Shown one piece after another: positions 23,711-36,800 of a DNA stretch of 64,000 nt. A program made the position numbers and the translations under genes. The stretch is from Thereva unica (taxonomy: Eukaryota > Arthropoda > Insecta > Diptera > Therevidae), in NCBI GenBank assembly GCA_949987705.1, contig OX465283.1, positions 161,587,850 to 161,651,849 on the forward strand, written 5' to 3'. The notes beneath the pieces were generated by a model. That model ran no database searches, was not told where the DNA came from, and worked only from the letters and a program-made list of their open reading frames with translations. How positions within the stretch are numbered: position 1 is the first letter of the stretch; the number at the start of each line of letters is the position of its first letter.

Positions 23711-23930
23711 TGGGGCCTCGATAGTCTAGGTCTAGGGAGTAAGGCGCCTAGCTGCCATCCCAGAGGTTCCTGGTTCGAATCCCGGCAGCACCACGGTCCT
23801 TCGCTTTTCCCATTTTCCACACCTACACTTAACGTTCTTCTTTCTTCTTTACATTCCTGATTCCTCCTGTCATAGCCTTCCCTGCTCCACCAAGCGCATG
23901 TCATCGTTCGGCTGATGACGATGAAGAATA
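23711..23930 (+). repeat. tRNA-derived SINE
   Basis: The head has an A-box-like TAGTCTAGGTC at 23722 and an exact B box GGTTCGAATCC at 23772-23782, about 50 bp apart, followed by CCGGCAGCACCA as in a tRNA 3' end. A unique body and a GATGATAATGATTA-type tail follow. The T arm is imperfect, so this is a SINE rather than a working tRNA gene. Confidence 0.6.
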
Positions 23931-24649
23931 ATCAGATAAATTGAATCAAGCCGACGATGATAATGATTACTCGTTCCATTGCCTTAAAGCAACTGCTAGT
24001 GATGAAGAAACAAAACCTATTAATTTTTTAGGTTGAGGGGCTCGTTCAGGTGATAATGAATGATACTATGTAAGTATTGTGTAAAATTTCATAACAATCG
24101 GACTTATAAAACTTACGAAACCATACCGGTTTTATTTTTAGAAAGCCACAGTCGAATTGCTTTTTCAAATCAAGAAATAGAAAATAAAATTATATTATCA
24201 ATAAAAAAAACAATTTGAGAACATTGCATTCTTTGCATTGTTCGTTTAGTTATACATATTCTAGTTTATTAATTGTTTACACAAATAATTACATTTTTCA
24301 TATAGCACAACAACTTATATAATGCGAAATTATAAATTTACAGAGAAGTTAGATTTCAGTTTTTGTCTAAATAAACGAACTATGGTTTTACAATAAATCC
24401 GGAAATAACAAAAAAAGACAAACTGTGTTAATAGATTTATTTTCGATAATAGTTTTAATTTGCAAACTGTCAAAGCGTTCAACATTTGGCATTTGCAAAA
24501 GTTAACAATTAACTATATTTTTTACATATTTAAAATTTAGAAAATCGTTGAAACATTTTAAGCAAATAAAACAGCGTATGGATGAGTCTTGTTAGACTTG
24601 GAAACTAATGAACCAATTGAGCCCACATTCACAGGCTTGTTTGGAAGTT
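23931..24649. other. AT-rich intergenic DNA
   Basis: No open frame of interest, no inverted repeat and no transposon motif seen. Confidence 0.5.
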
Positions 24650-24899
24650 AGAACATATAGTTTAATCAGTGCTGAACATAATCATTATTACTCTCAGTAC
24701 CGTCGTCAGCGAGGCTGAGAAGTGGATTTAAGGAGATTGAAAGTAGGTCATTTATAAAGATAAGAAATAAAGCAGGTGATAAAATTGGTTCCTGGAGGAC
24801 CCCCGCAGAAGTGGAGGTTTTGGAGGGCTGGGAAATTTTTATGGGAAGTTAGCGCTGACTAGGCAGTGGTCCGAATTGCCTAGAGGCGAATCAACTGCA

Positions 24900-25072
24900 G
24901 TACAGCAGCGAGAAAGACCAACCTGCGCTGGGAGGATGGCGTAGACTAGAACGCTCAGAACTTAGAGATGCCAAACTGGATGATCTCGGCTCAGAATTGG
25001 GACTGGTGAAGGGAACAGTTGCGAGAGGCCAGGATAACGGTTGTAGAGCCGTTAAAAAAGAAGAAGAATCAG
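24900..25072 (+). mobile_element. LINE beta fragment 3: 3' end
   Basis: The plus strand reads TNLRWEDGVD and ends GAAGAAGAATC. The LRWEDGV block close to a GAAGAA-type tail is the usual 3' end of RTE-like elements. It lies in opposite orientation within alpha copy 3. Confidence 0.6.
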
Positions 25073-25526
25073 CTTCGACCGAGGTGGATGTAAGGAGGAG
25101 GGAGGTTCCTTAATCAGCAACATCAGGGACTCTCGGGGGATGATCCACAATTTGATGTAAATTATTGGTGTCTGCAAAGAACTCGACGTCCTTGCAAGAA
25201 ACATTGAAAACAATTTGAGTAAGTCAGCCAGTTGTGAGCATGGAAATCACCCGCAACGATGATATCACACTCAGGATTGGACGACAAAAATCCCGAGATT
25301 TGTTCGGAAATAGCATCAAACTATGACGTTGAGGCTTCGTTACTGATGCTAGGACTTCTGTATAAGAAGCAGAAGAATATGACGTGGCTTTGGATCCAAT
25401 GAATAATCCAATGATAGGCAAAATCTGAAGACGGGCTATTATATATTTTATAGTAAGCCACGTCATCCCCAACATAGATGGCAATACCAGGAGAGAGATT
25501 GTGCACTAAAGTGAGTTCCGACACCT

Positions 25527-25842
25527 GGGGCCTTATTCCATATTACAATATTGTGAGAATTTTTCTCGAAACTGCCAAAATGGTATTTTATATTACAAAA
25601 CTGTCTCGAAACTGTAACAATATTGTTAGATTTTTACTCGAAAGCTCAAGGGCAATCGAGCAATTTATAAAATTTTAGGTGTGGGCGACACAATTGAAAG
25701 CTCTTGCGCTCATTTTCTTTTCTTTCGGGGACATTTCTACGAGAGGAAGCAATATTGTAATAGGGAATACGGAAGCATTTTAGTTTCGGATATCAGTTTC
25801 GAGTGAAAAGCATTTGAGTATTGTAATAGAGAATAAGGCCCC
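25527..25842. mobile_element. MITE, 316 bp, inside the alpha copy 3 endonuclease
   Basis: The ends GGGGCCTTATTCCATATTAC and, inverted, GGGGCCTTATTCTCTATTAC give a TIR of about 24 bp. Internally CTCGAAACTG repeats three times. No target duplication could be fixed. Confidence 0.7.
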
Positions 25843-25960
25843 TGGTAATGACTTAAGTCAGGTTTGAAAGTAGAAAGATGGAAAATTACTCAACAAACAA
25901 GAAATCCGCATGAAAGTCTACGAATGTTACAGAAATCAATAATAAAATATGACTTCTAAC

Positions 25961-27754
25961 TACACTTTGGTTGCGAGGACGCCTTCGCCACATTTTAGGG
26001 GATCTTTCCTGGCATTACAGTTGCCGCAACCATTAGAGTCAATAAAATTTGTCCTCGTGAAAGTGTTATGCCTTTTAAGACGGGCCAATCTTCATCGACC
26101 GACAGATTTTGGGTGCGGCACTTTCAGGACCGTTATTCGAGATAGTGTAGGGAGCAAGGGTACTTACTTGGGCTGTTCGTTGGTAGCGTGTGTCGTCTAT
26201 TGATTTTTTCTTAGAAACATTGATCCACCACCATTTGCATCGCAGGCAGACCTGCAGTAAAAAGATGATAAAAAATATATAGAAGCAACAATTTTAAATT
26301 AGAAGGAGAAAATGTTCTGTTTCAATAGATATGCCGTTCGAATGCGTTTGCAGCTTCCTATAAGGCCTGCCATTGCAATGACAATCAACAAAGCGCAGGA
26401 GCAATCCTTACAAGTATTAAGAAAATGACTGCTTCTCCATGAACAGTTACAGATGTGTATGTAACAGGTTCGGGAATTGAGACAACCAGATGATTTATAC
26501 ATATGTGTAGCAGATGGAAAAAGAAAAACCATTACGTATCGAAAAGTGTTACAGAAAAAGTTACTACATAAAACTTTTATATATTTTACTTTCAATAAAT
26601 TAAATTTTAATGTATTTTATTAAAAAAAAAAATACCACAGCAATGCATGGCGAGGCAGCTAGTTTCATATAAAAATAAAGATGAAAAAAAATCCCAATTC
26701 GTTCCCCCTATCCTAAAAATGTTAAAATAATTAAAACTTACGCAATAATTAATTTATGGATGAATTTCGTAAGCCTTCCAGATAATTAATCACAACTAGT
26801 TTGTAATAAATTGCGATTATTTTAAGGCAGCTCTGACCAGAGCTACAATACAACAATTGTTAGTCAATTTGTAAGAGACATGGTGCTTCCAATAGGATTT
26901 TTTTTTGTTAAACTTATTTATTTGTAGTATTAATAAAATGAAAATACGTCGTAATTGCGATTTTATGCGCTTAATATTCTTTTAATTTTTTTTAGATTAT
27001 TTCACTATATAATTTATTATAAGTTTAACATGAACACAAATTGCAAAATTATTTACACGAATGCATCCAAAAGTAACACTATTTAAAATGTGTGAAAAAC
27101 ATTAAAAATAAAATTATTACAAAAATTAAAAAAAATAGTGATATTCAATTTAGCTTTTTTTATTGGTTTTGATAAAACCCGGAATGTTGCAAAATAAAGG
27201 AGTTGAAATAATAATATGTATTAGGATAATTAGCTCCACAAAACAGACCCAAAAAACAAGTGGAAGATTTTTTTTTTGTAATGTTTGTGCGGCGTTTTTA
27301 AACCAATCTCGTGAAACAAATATCACAGTAAATATTAATAATATGTAACCTCGAAAATAAGAAAGAAAGAGAGGATTTTTTTTTGTAATATGTAATAAAT
27401 AAAAATATTATATGAGATAGTAACGTTGTAACACATACTATATACCAAATTATTTACACAAAAACCATGAAAACATACATATACATATATATATATGTGC
27501 ATACAGGCATCTTAAGTAATAATAACAATTAAGTATGAAGCCCTTAAACGCGTAATAATTTCATTCCATGATCTCTCTTGAAAAATAATTAAGATAAACT
27601 AACTAAAAACTAAAGCTATTCATATTTTCAAATTCATTTTGACCATTTTCTTAGCCAATAATAATTGCATTAGTTCAAATATCTCAAAATTTTTTTGAAA
27701 GTTTGAAACTTTTAGTATTAATTTCTATTTAAATAATTTTTTCTTTTTCTGTTT
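25961..27754. other. intergenic DNA between the LINE cluster and the aux stop
   Basis: Very AT-rich, with poly-T tracts and a short AT microsatellite at about 27480-27497. It probably holds the aux 3' UTR: the minus strand has AATAAA at about 27160. No other gene is supported. Confidence 0.4.
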
Positions 27755-27865
27755 TTATGAGTTAAACATATTTTGCTGTGTTGCATCATCTTCAAAATCA
27801 CTCCAAGCGTTATTTAATTCCATGAAAACCATTTTTGCTACTTTTTCGTTGTCTGTGCCAGCTTG
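27755..27865 (-). CDS. aux: aux exon 11: J domain C-terminus
   Basis: Acceptor TTACAG; reads [27 protein letters not shown] and ends NMFNS with TAA at 27757-27755. Confidence 0.92.
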   Translation of the reverse strand, partial: QAGTDNEKVAKMVFMELNNAWSDFEDDATQQNMFNS

Positions 27866-30800
27866 CTGTAAGGCAAACATTTTATACATTATACATTATT
27901 TTATTGAAATATAAACTATATTGTTATTTTTAACAAACCTTATCGGGATGAACAGCTAAGCAGGCTCTCCTGTAAGCTTTTTTAACATCTGCCGGAGTTA
28001 CCAATTGGGCCATTTCGCACTTGTTCCATTTTGCATCAGGCCACAATACTGTGTGCATAGAGCAGAGTAAAGCTCTTATGTTATTCTTCTTCCCTTCAGT
28101 CTAGAAAAAAATTTAAGATAGATAAAAATGATAAATAAAATTAAAGATAATTAAATAAGTAATAATTAACAATTTATATTCGCATACGGTCTTCGCGGCT
28201 TGACGACCGAGTTCTAAAGATAGGATCTAATTATAGATAAATTATAATTTATTTATGATCTAATGAAAAATATAATTTTGATTAAATGTTAATTGTATAC
28301 TTGTACCTCCAAGAGAAAGACTCTAAACTTAAGCCCTTCAAAAGCATCGGGATAGATAGGCCCCCTTAGGTTTATGGTATGATTCTAATACCCTAGACCA
28401 GCGGTTGGCAACCGAATGCATTGGCGTACCACAAAGCAGATAATTAAAACTACTCCACATTAAGCGTACCACAAAAAGAGCATTGTATGTGAAAATAGTT
28501 TTATCTGTGTAGTAAAAACTTTTCAAAAAGCAATTTTAAAGGCCCCCTTTCACATACAGGCCCCCGGCAGGCCGTGGCAGACCTAGACGGCAGGTACGGC
28601 CCGATCAGCCAACTCCGTATGACAGAGGGCTGAGGAATGAGGACTTGAAGCATCCGCTTGATAGGCCGTATACTACATGTAACCTCATGATTTCCTACCC
28701 ACTTCCAGGCGTAGACGACAGTTTAACATGGCAGGTTGTTAATTTAAGTGACTGACGTGACAAAAACTTCAGACTGAATAGAAGTTCGGATCTTCATCTT
28801 CAGGCCCGGACTGACGATAAATACCCACCAACATAAAATTTTTGTCAGTTTTCCTGGATTGCAGGCGCCATCCAGTTGGCGGCTGGTGAGTGCTGATACT
28901 TGGCCTCAAGGCGATAAACCTTGAGGCCATGCCCTACCGGCGGTCTATATGTGAATGTCTGAAAGTGGGCCTTTACATAAACGTTCGAGTGAACTGAGTC
29001 CCGGCCGGCTGAGATAACATATATTCCTTACGTAGTGTGTACATCTGTGAACTCTGATATATATGATCGGAGTAGCAAATGCGCATGCTTCTATTACAGC
29101 TGCGCATGAATATGAAAGGGCATGCCCACACGATTGTCGAGTGTGGCGTGCCATCACAGATCTTCTCGTGGGTAACTTAGTGGCACGCGGGCCTTAAGTT
29201 GCTGAACACTGCTCTAGATAGACTAGCACCCTTAATTAAGATATATGGAGAAATGGATGGGCCTACGTCATTCTGACGTCATAATCCGGATTAAGGGTGC
29301 CAGCCGGTATACGACAGTGCTTCTCAAAGTGTGGTACCCGTACCCTACCCGTTAAGTGGGAGTACGCGTACCAAACTTTTGCTGCGCCTGGTGCAACAAG
29401 CGATTAAAACAGAGATTATCGATTAAAAACATAGAAAAATAATAAAAAACCGTTACTTGTTAGTAGTTTCGCCGTGCGCTGTGATTCTGTGTCACGCAAA
29501 AACCTCCAGTATCTACACATTGAACTGTTGCAGCAAGCGCACGTGTATTTTTAGCTTTTGGGTGATTTTTTTAATAGAAAAGATTTGTAATGTGCTTTAG
29601 TAAGTCTCATTGGTTTTGATTATTTTTGTTATTGTTTCCCCAGACCATGTGAGCGCGAGCGAATTTCAGACGATGTTCTTTGGGTGAAGATAATAATAGC
29701 GATTTTTTCTGACTCGGCGAAGTTGTAGAACTGGTGAGCGCTTTAAAATGCTCTACACACTGCGTAAACTTGCATTAACTCCGACTTCAGTTCCAATTTC
29801 CCTGGTCGTAATGAACGAATTTGACGCAGGATTCGACTTTCTATCTCTGTTGTGGCCTTTGATCTCCCTGGTATCGGCTACCTACCGTAATTTTCGATGT
29901 CCTTAATGGCTTATCACACTTGATAACTTTCAAAAAAAAGGAGTAGTCTAAGTAGTATATCTATATCAGTAAAGAAAAAGGCAATTCGCAATTTTGAATT
30001 TTGGAAGACGCCACAAACGGCAGGCTTAACGTTAAATCCGATTAAGAAGAAATGAGTGAAAATAGCGGAGCAGAAGAAGTCGTCACTACCAGAATAAATA
30101 AAGCAAGAAGCGCGTATGCAAGTCTGTTTTGCATATGGAGATCGACGGAGATCTGAACTAACGTCAAATTGCGGGTGTTTAACTTCAATGTTAAAGAAAT
30201 TCTCTTGTATGTTTGCGTAACATGGAGAGTCGCCCAATTCATCACAAGGCACCTGAAATTTTCATGCTAAAAATCCGCTGGGAAGATAGAATCACAAATG
30301 AAGAACAATTGCGACTTGCCGGCTAGGAAAGTATAGAAGACAAAATCATCAAAGAAAGAGGAATTGGAATGGCCATACCTTGAGAGGTGCAAACGAGAAT
30401 TTAACTAAACCGGGCTTTGATTGGAATCCGCAAGGATCCCGTCGAGTTGAAATATCAACGTGGAATAGAGCCCTAAGTGGCCACAATAAGCTGAAGAAAA
30501 AGAGCTGTATTTTGTTAAATCTTGTTGAAGGCCGTTCAACCCGCGGGTTGGCCAGCCCTGAGTTAAATCATAATATTTTTTGCAACAATTGTTATAATAT
30601 CTAGCTTTTGCTTGTAGTTAAACACAGGTGGATCCAAAATAATTATTTTATACTTTTTAGTTCATCTTATTAACGCATAATTTAAAAACTTTTCTATTAT
30701 TATTTATGAGTTTATCTAATAAATAAAAACTTGTTTTTAAAAATCGCACTGCAATACCGATCTTTCCAAACATATTATTTTACCGGAAATTTAGCGAGTA

Positions 30801-33800
30801 TGGGGCACACGGCCTTAATTTTCACAATTAATTGTCGTCGCAATTTTAAAATGTAAAAAATTGCGGTTAATTTTACCTTTACTCCAAACAAACCTTATGT
30901 GGTAAATTAACACTGTAAAGCCCGAAAGAAAATCAATTTTAACTCTCTTACTTTGAACCCGGACATGAGAAGAAATAGAACAATGGGCCAAGTGTGTGCA
31001 ACATAAACAACAATTATAAATTTTCGATGCTATTTAAAACTAGAATTTTGTTTGTTTTTTGATGAATTATAGTTAATTTATAGAGAAATATACACATTAA
31101 ATATAAATGCTTACCCATTCCAATATTTTCAATTTATCCGGATCCATATCCTTGATCATCTCTTCCTTTCTCATCTCATTTATAGACCTCGGACCTTGGC
31201 TAGATTTGCTACCAAAGTTATATCCTTGCTCACCTAAAATATCTGCAAATATATCCCCTTGCCCGATATTCTTTTGCGGCTTGCCAGCATTTGCTGCGCC
31301 TTGATTGGGCTCAAAGTGCGACCGGCTATAATCAGCGCGAAGGGGTTGCGTTTGAGATGCATTTTGTGAGCCATTCGGAGATCGAGCATTATGAACAGGA
31401 GATGGTGTTACTGATGGCACAGAGGTGGAATGATGCGTTGGACTTGAATACTGAGTAGAACGAGGACTAGGTCCTGGTGTACTGCCTGGCGTTTTACCAC
31501 CCAGAGTAGCAGGATTAAAATTAATATTTAGATTAGAAGCTAAGTTTGCAATATCTGCGAAGGGATCTATAGACTGAAACAAACTACTAAGTATCGAATT
31601 ACTAACTTGAAGTGTTTTACCTGTTGTTGCGGGGAAGATTCTTTACTAATTTGCTCTTTTGGCAATGGTTTAGTGCTCTCAAATTCAAATGGTATGGGGT
31701 TAATATCTGTTGGAGGTCGATTTTTTTCTGCTTTAGATGTAAAAGTATTAAAATCTAAAGTAAAATCATTTAGGGGCGCTGTACTTGGTTCCGGTAAAGT
31801 ACCAAAAATATCGTCCAATCCAGTTTTTATAGGTTGGGTGTTACCTGAAAATGTATACAATTTGCGCTTTTTAGGACTGCTAACAACTTTAAAAGTTACG
31901 TAAAATATCATCAAAAATAAAAATAGCAATATTTTAAAAGTGAAAATCCAAATTTAGTTGTCAGTCCGTTTTGTCGTCCACGTCATGGAGCAATGTCTAG
32001 TAGTAAGCTTAAGTGACTTCTCCCCATGAACGCCTGCAGCGGTGGAGAGAATTCTTCCACCAGCTGTACAACCACGATCCGCCGCCAGGTTCAGCACCCG
32101 AACCGCCGATTATCGAACAGCCGACGAATCAGTTTCTCGATACCGAACCGACAATTATCGAGGTGAAGATGGCAATAAAATCGCTGAAAAATGGAAAAGC
32201 GCCGGGAATAGATCAAGTAACTGCCGAGATGATCAAAGCCGGAGGTGATGTCTTATCACAACGACTTCATGTCCTCATAACACACATATGGCATTCTGAT
32301 TGTGTCCCTTCGGCATGGAAGAAAGCGCTCGTTGTGCCAATTTTGAAGAAAGGCGACAGTCGGGAATGCAAGAATTATCGCGGTATTAGCCTTCTTTCGA
32401 TCGTCGGCAAAGTACACGAAAATCATACAAACAAAGCTACAGAAACATCAAGAGCAAACAAGCCGGAAAGAACAAGCGGGATTTAGACCGCATCGAGGAT
32501 GCATTGATCAAATATTCGTACTACGTCAGCTAATGGAAGAAAGAATTCGTCGCGGCAAACGAACTGTCGTTGTTTTCATCGATTTCAAATCCGCTTTCGA
32601 TTACGTCGATTGGAACAGCTTGTGGAGAGTCTTGGAAACCGAACACGTGCCATTGAAAATCATCAAACTTCTCCAAGCGTCGTACGATGGTTCAGCCAGC
32701 AGCATTCGTATTCGAAGCGACTTATCCGAGGAGTTTCCGATTCAAACGGGTGTCCGACAGGGAGACGTCGCTTCGCCACTTCTCTTCAATGTTGTGATCG
32801 ATGCGATTATGCGTGAGGCATTCGATGGACTCGGAGTTCGATACGACGACAACAACTTCGTAACCGACTTAATGTTCGCCGACGATAACGCCGTCTTCGC
32901 CGACACGGATATCTTATACGACATTTCTCGCATTGCCCAGTCATACGGGTTAAAAATCAATGTAGAGAAGACCAAAGTACTCACAACGGACGGATCGAGG
33001 GCCAGTGTTCACCTCGATGGAATCCAAATCGAACAGGTTTCGAGATTCAAATATTTGGGATCATTGTTTGAGGAAACGAAAGTAGCATCGACGACCGACG
33101 TTCACAGCTGCATCAGGCAACAGCAGCATTCGCCTAGCTCAAGTGGTGCATACGCATACGAAACGAACAAATATAACCATCAAAACGAAAATACGCCTTT
33201 AACAAACGTTGATCCTTCTGATTCTTCTTTATGGATCTGAAACGTGGACACTGCTCAAACTGGATGTTAAGAAGCTCGATGTCTTCCAAATGCGATGCTT
33301 GAGGCAGATCCTCGGTGTCTCACTACGTGATCGCCTTCGAAACGAGACAGTCAGACAAAGATGTGATCAGCAGACACTGATCGAAGAAGAAATGCAAAAG
33401 CGTCGACTACTGTGGTTTGGACATGTTTGCCGAATGGATGATGACCGCTTGACACGTAAACTACTCTGGCGAATCCAGCGATCGGCACCGAAGAAAACCT
33501 GGCTAAAGAATGTTGAGGGTGACCTAAAGAATCAACGGTTATCAGTTACCGCGGCTCGAGACGTCGCCAAAAACCGGCAAAAGTGGAAACGAATCGAGAG
33601 TTCGAAACCCAGCGGCACCGACAGCAGCGTATCCGTTGCGGGGACGTCCCGCTCGGACCGCCAGCTAACGGATCAAAGAAGAAAGAAGAAGAAAATAAGC
33701 TTAGCTCGACGACAGAAAAGGACGTGACAGGTTAACTTACCTAATAAATCCGGAATCTGCGGACCCTGTGCTGTCTCCCCACTATCAAACGAGCCTAGCA

Positions 33801-36800
33801 AGTCGAAGCTTGGTGCTTTATTCACTAATGGAGGTTTTGTTTTAATCTCTGCTGCTGAATGTTGACTTAAATTAAGCAAATCAAAAGCAACACCATCATT
33901 TCCTTTCTTTCCATTTTCCGTAATATCGGGCATTACTGGTTGTGGTTTAATGCCAGCAGGTACTGGCGGAGCTGGCCTTGATGGTTTTTCAACAGGCTTG
34001 GGCTTAGTAACTGGTCTAGTAACTGAAAATTTTGCGTTGTTAATGATATTGTTAATTTAAGATGAAAATATATAAATATTACCGAAATTATCAACCATTT
34101 CTTCATACTCTAGCTGCGAACCGAATAAATGAATTGGATTTCTTTTAGGTTTGGCTGGAATCCATGGCGGATTTTTTGCGGGTGGACATTCATTTGAATT
34201 TATAACGACTGATAAAGCAACACAAAAGCTTTGAGGAACGTGCTCTGCATCTGGTAAATCATCTAAATCATTGCTAGTAAAATTAATCAAAGTTTCTCCT
34301 TCAGGAATAAAATTAGTATTTATTTGGAATTGACATATTTTGATTCCCTGCGGTCGACCCATTCCTTTAAGAGCATTCCTAGCATGGTATAGAACAACTG
34401 TTAAGTCTCCGCATGCCATTACGTTTATTGGTAAAACTATTTTTCCTTGGCTTGCAGAATAAAGTCTGTGTTTGAAAAAAAAAATGTTTTATTTTTTGTT
34501 TGATAAATTCAGTAAATCTATTTTTTTTACCTCATTTTATCATATTCTTGAACAGTACTTAACAGTAGACGTTCATTACAATAAACTTCCATAAATATTC
34601 GGCATCCGTCTCTTGCTTTAGTCATCCTTGGAACAGGCTGGCAAGTTAATGAAACTACATTCATTGCTTTGTAGTGCAGTAAATATGGAACAGGTCGCAA
34701 TATGTCTCCCAAATAATATAGATATCGTAGTTCAGATGCACGAATATTTGGTGGAATCCTTTTTACAGCGAAAATTTGCACAGCATCCTCGGGCTCTTTA
34801 ATTAAATCTGAGTACATTAACAAAGCGCTAACTAAAACAGCAGCAGAAGGACCACCATTATCCGGACTTTGAATAATAACAACACTTTTTGGATCAGCGG
34901 TCAAGAACCCAAACATGTCCTCTACTAATGAATATATTCCCTGAAGGCACGGGGCCTTAGAGACAGGGGTACTATAAATAAAACTCCCTTCAATAGTTCT
35001 AACCGGCGGCGGTAAACGTGGGCAAGTTCGTGGACCTAAATTATAAATGCTGACTTTTGCTGGAGGATATCGACTTTCAATCGACAATTTCACGTCTTCA
35101 ATGTTATTTGTCTTATAAGCCGACTCGAACCCTTCTGATGGGCATGGCATTACCAGTATTCTCGACGTAATGTAACTGATATCAATGTCAGAACGTGAAA
35201 TCGTCTGTTGCATAGTCTGCATTACTTTAGAAGATGTATCTTTCAAATTCTTTAAGAAACTCCCAGCTCCGCCTCGAAGCGATGAAAATAACCCTCCTCC
35301 GGAAGCAGCAATATTTTGCATAGGAGGGTAATTCGGCTGACTAACTGGCGGTGGTGGCCGTTGATTATTCTCCATACTATTATCCGGGTTTCGTCCCATT
35401 TCAGAAGCAGCTGGATTAATTGGTAACGGTCTTGGTGGAGGCGGACGAGATGCGTGACCTGGCTGACTAATTGAACTACGTACGTTTGAATGAATTGGAC
35501 TTGCTTCAGGAGATGCTTCGGGAGGAGTTCGCAGTGGTTTACCCTAATGATGAACAATTTTGTTAAGAAATCAAAGACAAATAGAATTATTATTTTTACC
35601 ACAAGTTCTAATGGTCCTTTCAGAGGCCATCCTTTAGTTTCGGAGATAGCAGCTAGCCTCTCCAAAATTGCTGGTACATTAAATCTATCTCGAGGATTTA
35701 CTACTAAGCAACCCTTTAAAATTTCAGTAAAACAAGCATATCTAGAATCTCCTGGAATAGTGTAGTTTGCGTTTATGATTCTTAATTTAGCAGAATCTTC
35801 AAACGGGTGTTTTTGATAGCACAAGCAGTATAAGACACAACCCAGTGCCCAAACATCTAATTTTGGGCCAATGCTGTAGTTAGCCCATGTATCTAATAGC
35901 TCTGGAGCTCTGTACATTGGTGTAGTAACAGTTGCCAGCTGGAAGTAAGACAAGAAAGAGTTAGTAATACGTGAACAGTGCGATATTTTTACTAACTTGA
36001 TCTTCTAAGGTATTTCTTTGCTGAGCCCCCCAATCGACAGTTGGTTGTATTAATTCAGTCGTCGCTGAGCCAAAATCACATAATTTTAAGGTAACATCAC
36101 TGCCAAGCAAGAAATTTTCAATCTGCAAATGAACAATATAAGAGCGCACTAAATAAGAAAATAATTCAATCGACTTCAAAACAATTATTATTTCATATAG
36201 TGAAAATATTTTGTATGTTGTGTTCAATAGCGATATTCCTCTATAGTTGCTACAAGATAGAAGTTTTCCTTGTTTGTGTATGGGACACACGGTGCATTCG
36301 TTCCACTCAGTAGACATTTCCTTCCATCTCCAGATTTCCACTGTTAGGTAGTTTCGAGATAGTTTCCTCTCCGCCTTACTTAATGAGTTCTGCAGATATG
36401 CTGTCAGACCCCTGATACCTGCAAACAAACTTGTGGTCTCCTACTGAAAGCGAACATGTCTTTAGGGGACCTATCGCCCTGCACACCGATATGCCTCCTT
36501 AGGCAAACTTTTCGAGCGGGTGATCTGTAACAGGACACTCCCTAGCGTCTAAAGGGTAGGGGAGCTGTCGGACAAGCAATTCGCCTTCAGAAAAGTAAGG
36601 TTGACGAATGATGCATTCAACATGGTGGTAGATATATCAAGAGCCGCCATAAAGAAAAATCACTGCTGCGCACTGATAACTCTCGACGTAAAAAATTCTT
36701 TCAACTCAGCGAAGTGGAGCAAAATAGTTGAGGCGTTGATCAAGCACACCAAAGTACCTAGTGGAAGTAGTGGCCGACTATCTTCAGTGTATGTCGCTTC

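Larger units (their letters stand above)
24650..25960 (-). mobile_element. LINE alpha copy 3, interrupted by two other elements
   Basis: Read on the minus strand: endonuclease N-terminus (FVDFHADFLFVE) at about 25845-25960, then a 316-bp MITE. The rest of the endonuclease (ELTLVHNLSPGIAIYVGDD; later SNPECDIIV) follows at 25080-25526, then an RTE-like tail. The RT core (ILSPALFLIFINDLL, LADDG) is at 24650-24850. The same RT wording is in alpha copy 1. It is dead through frameshifts and stops. Confidence 0.7.
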
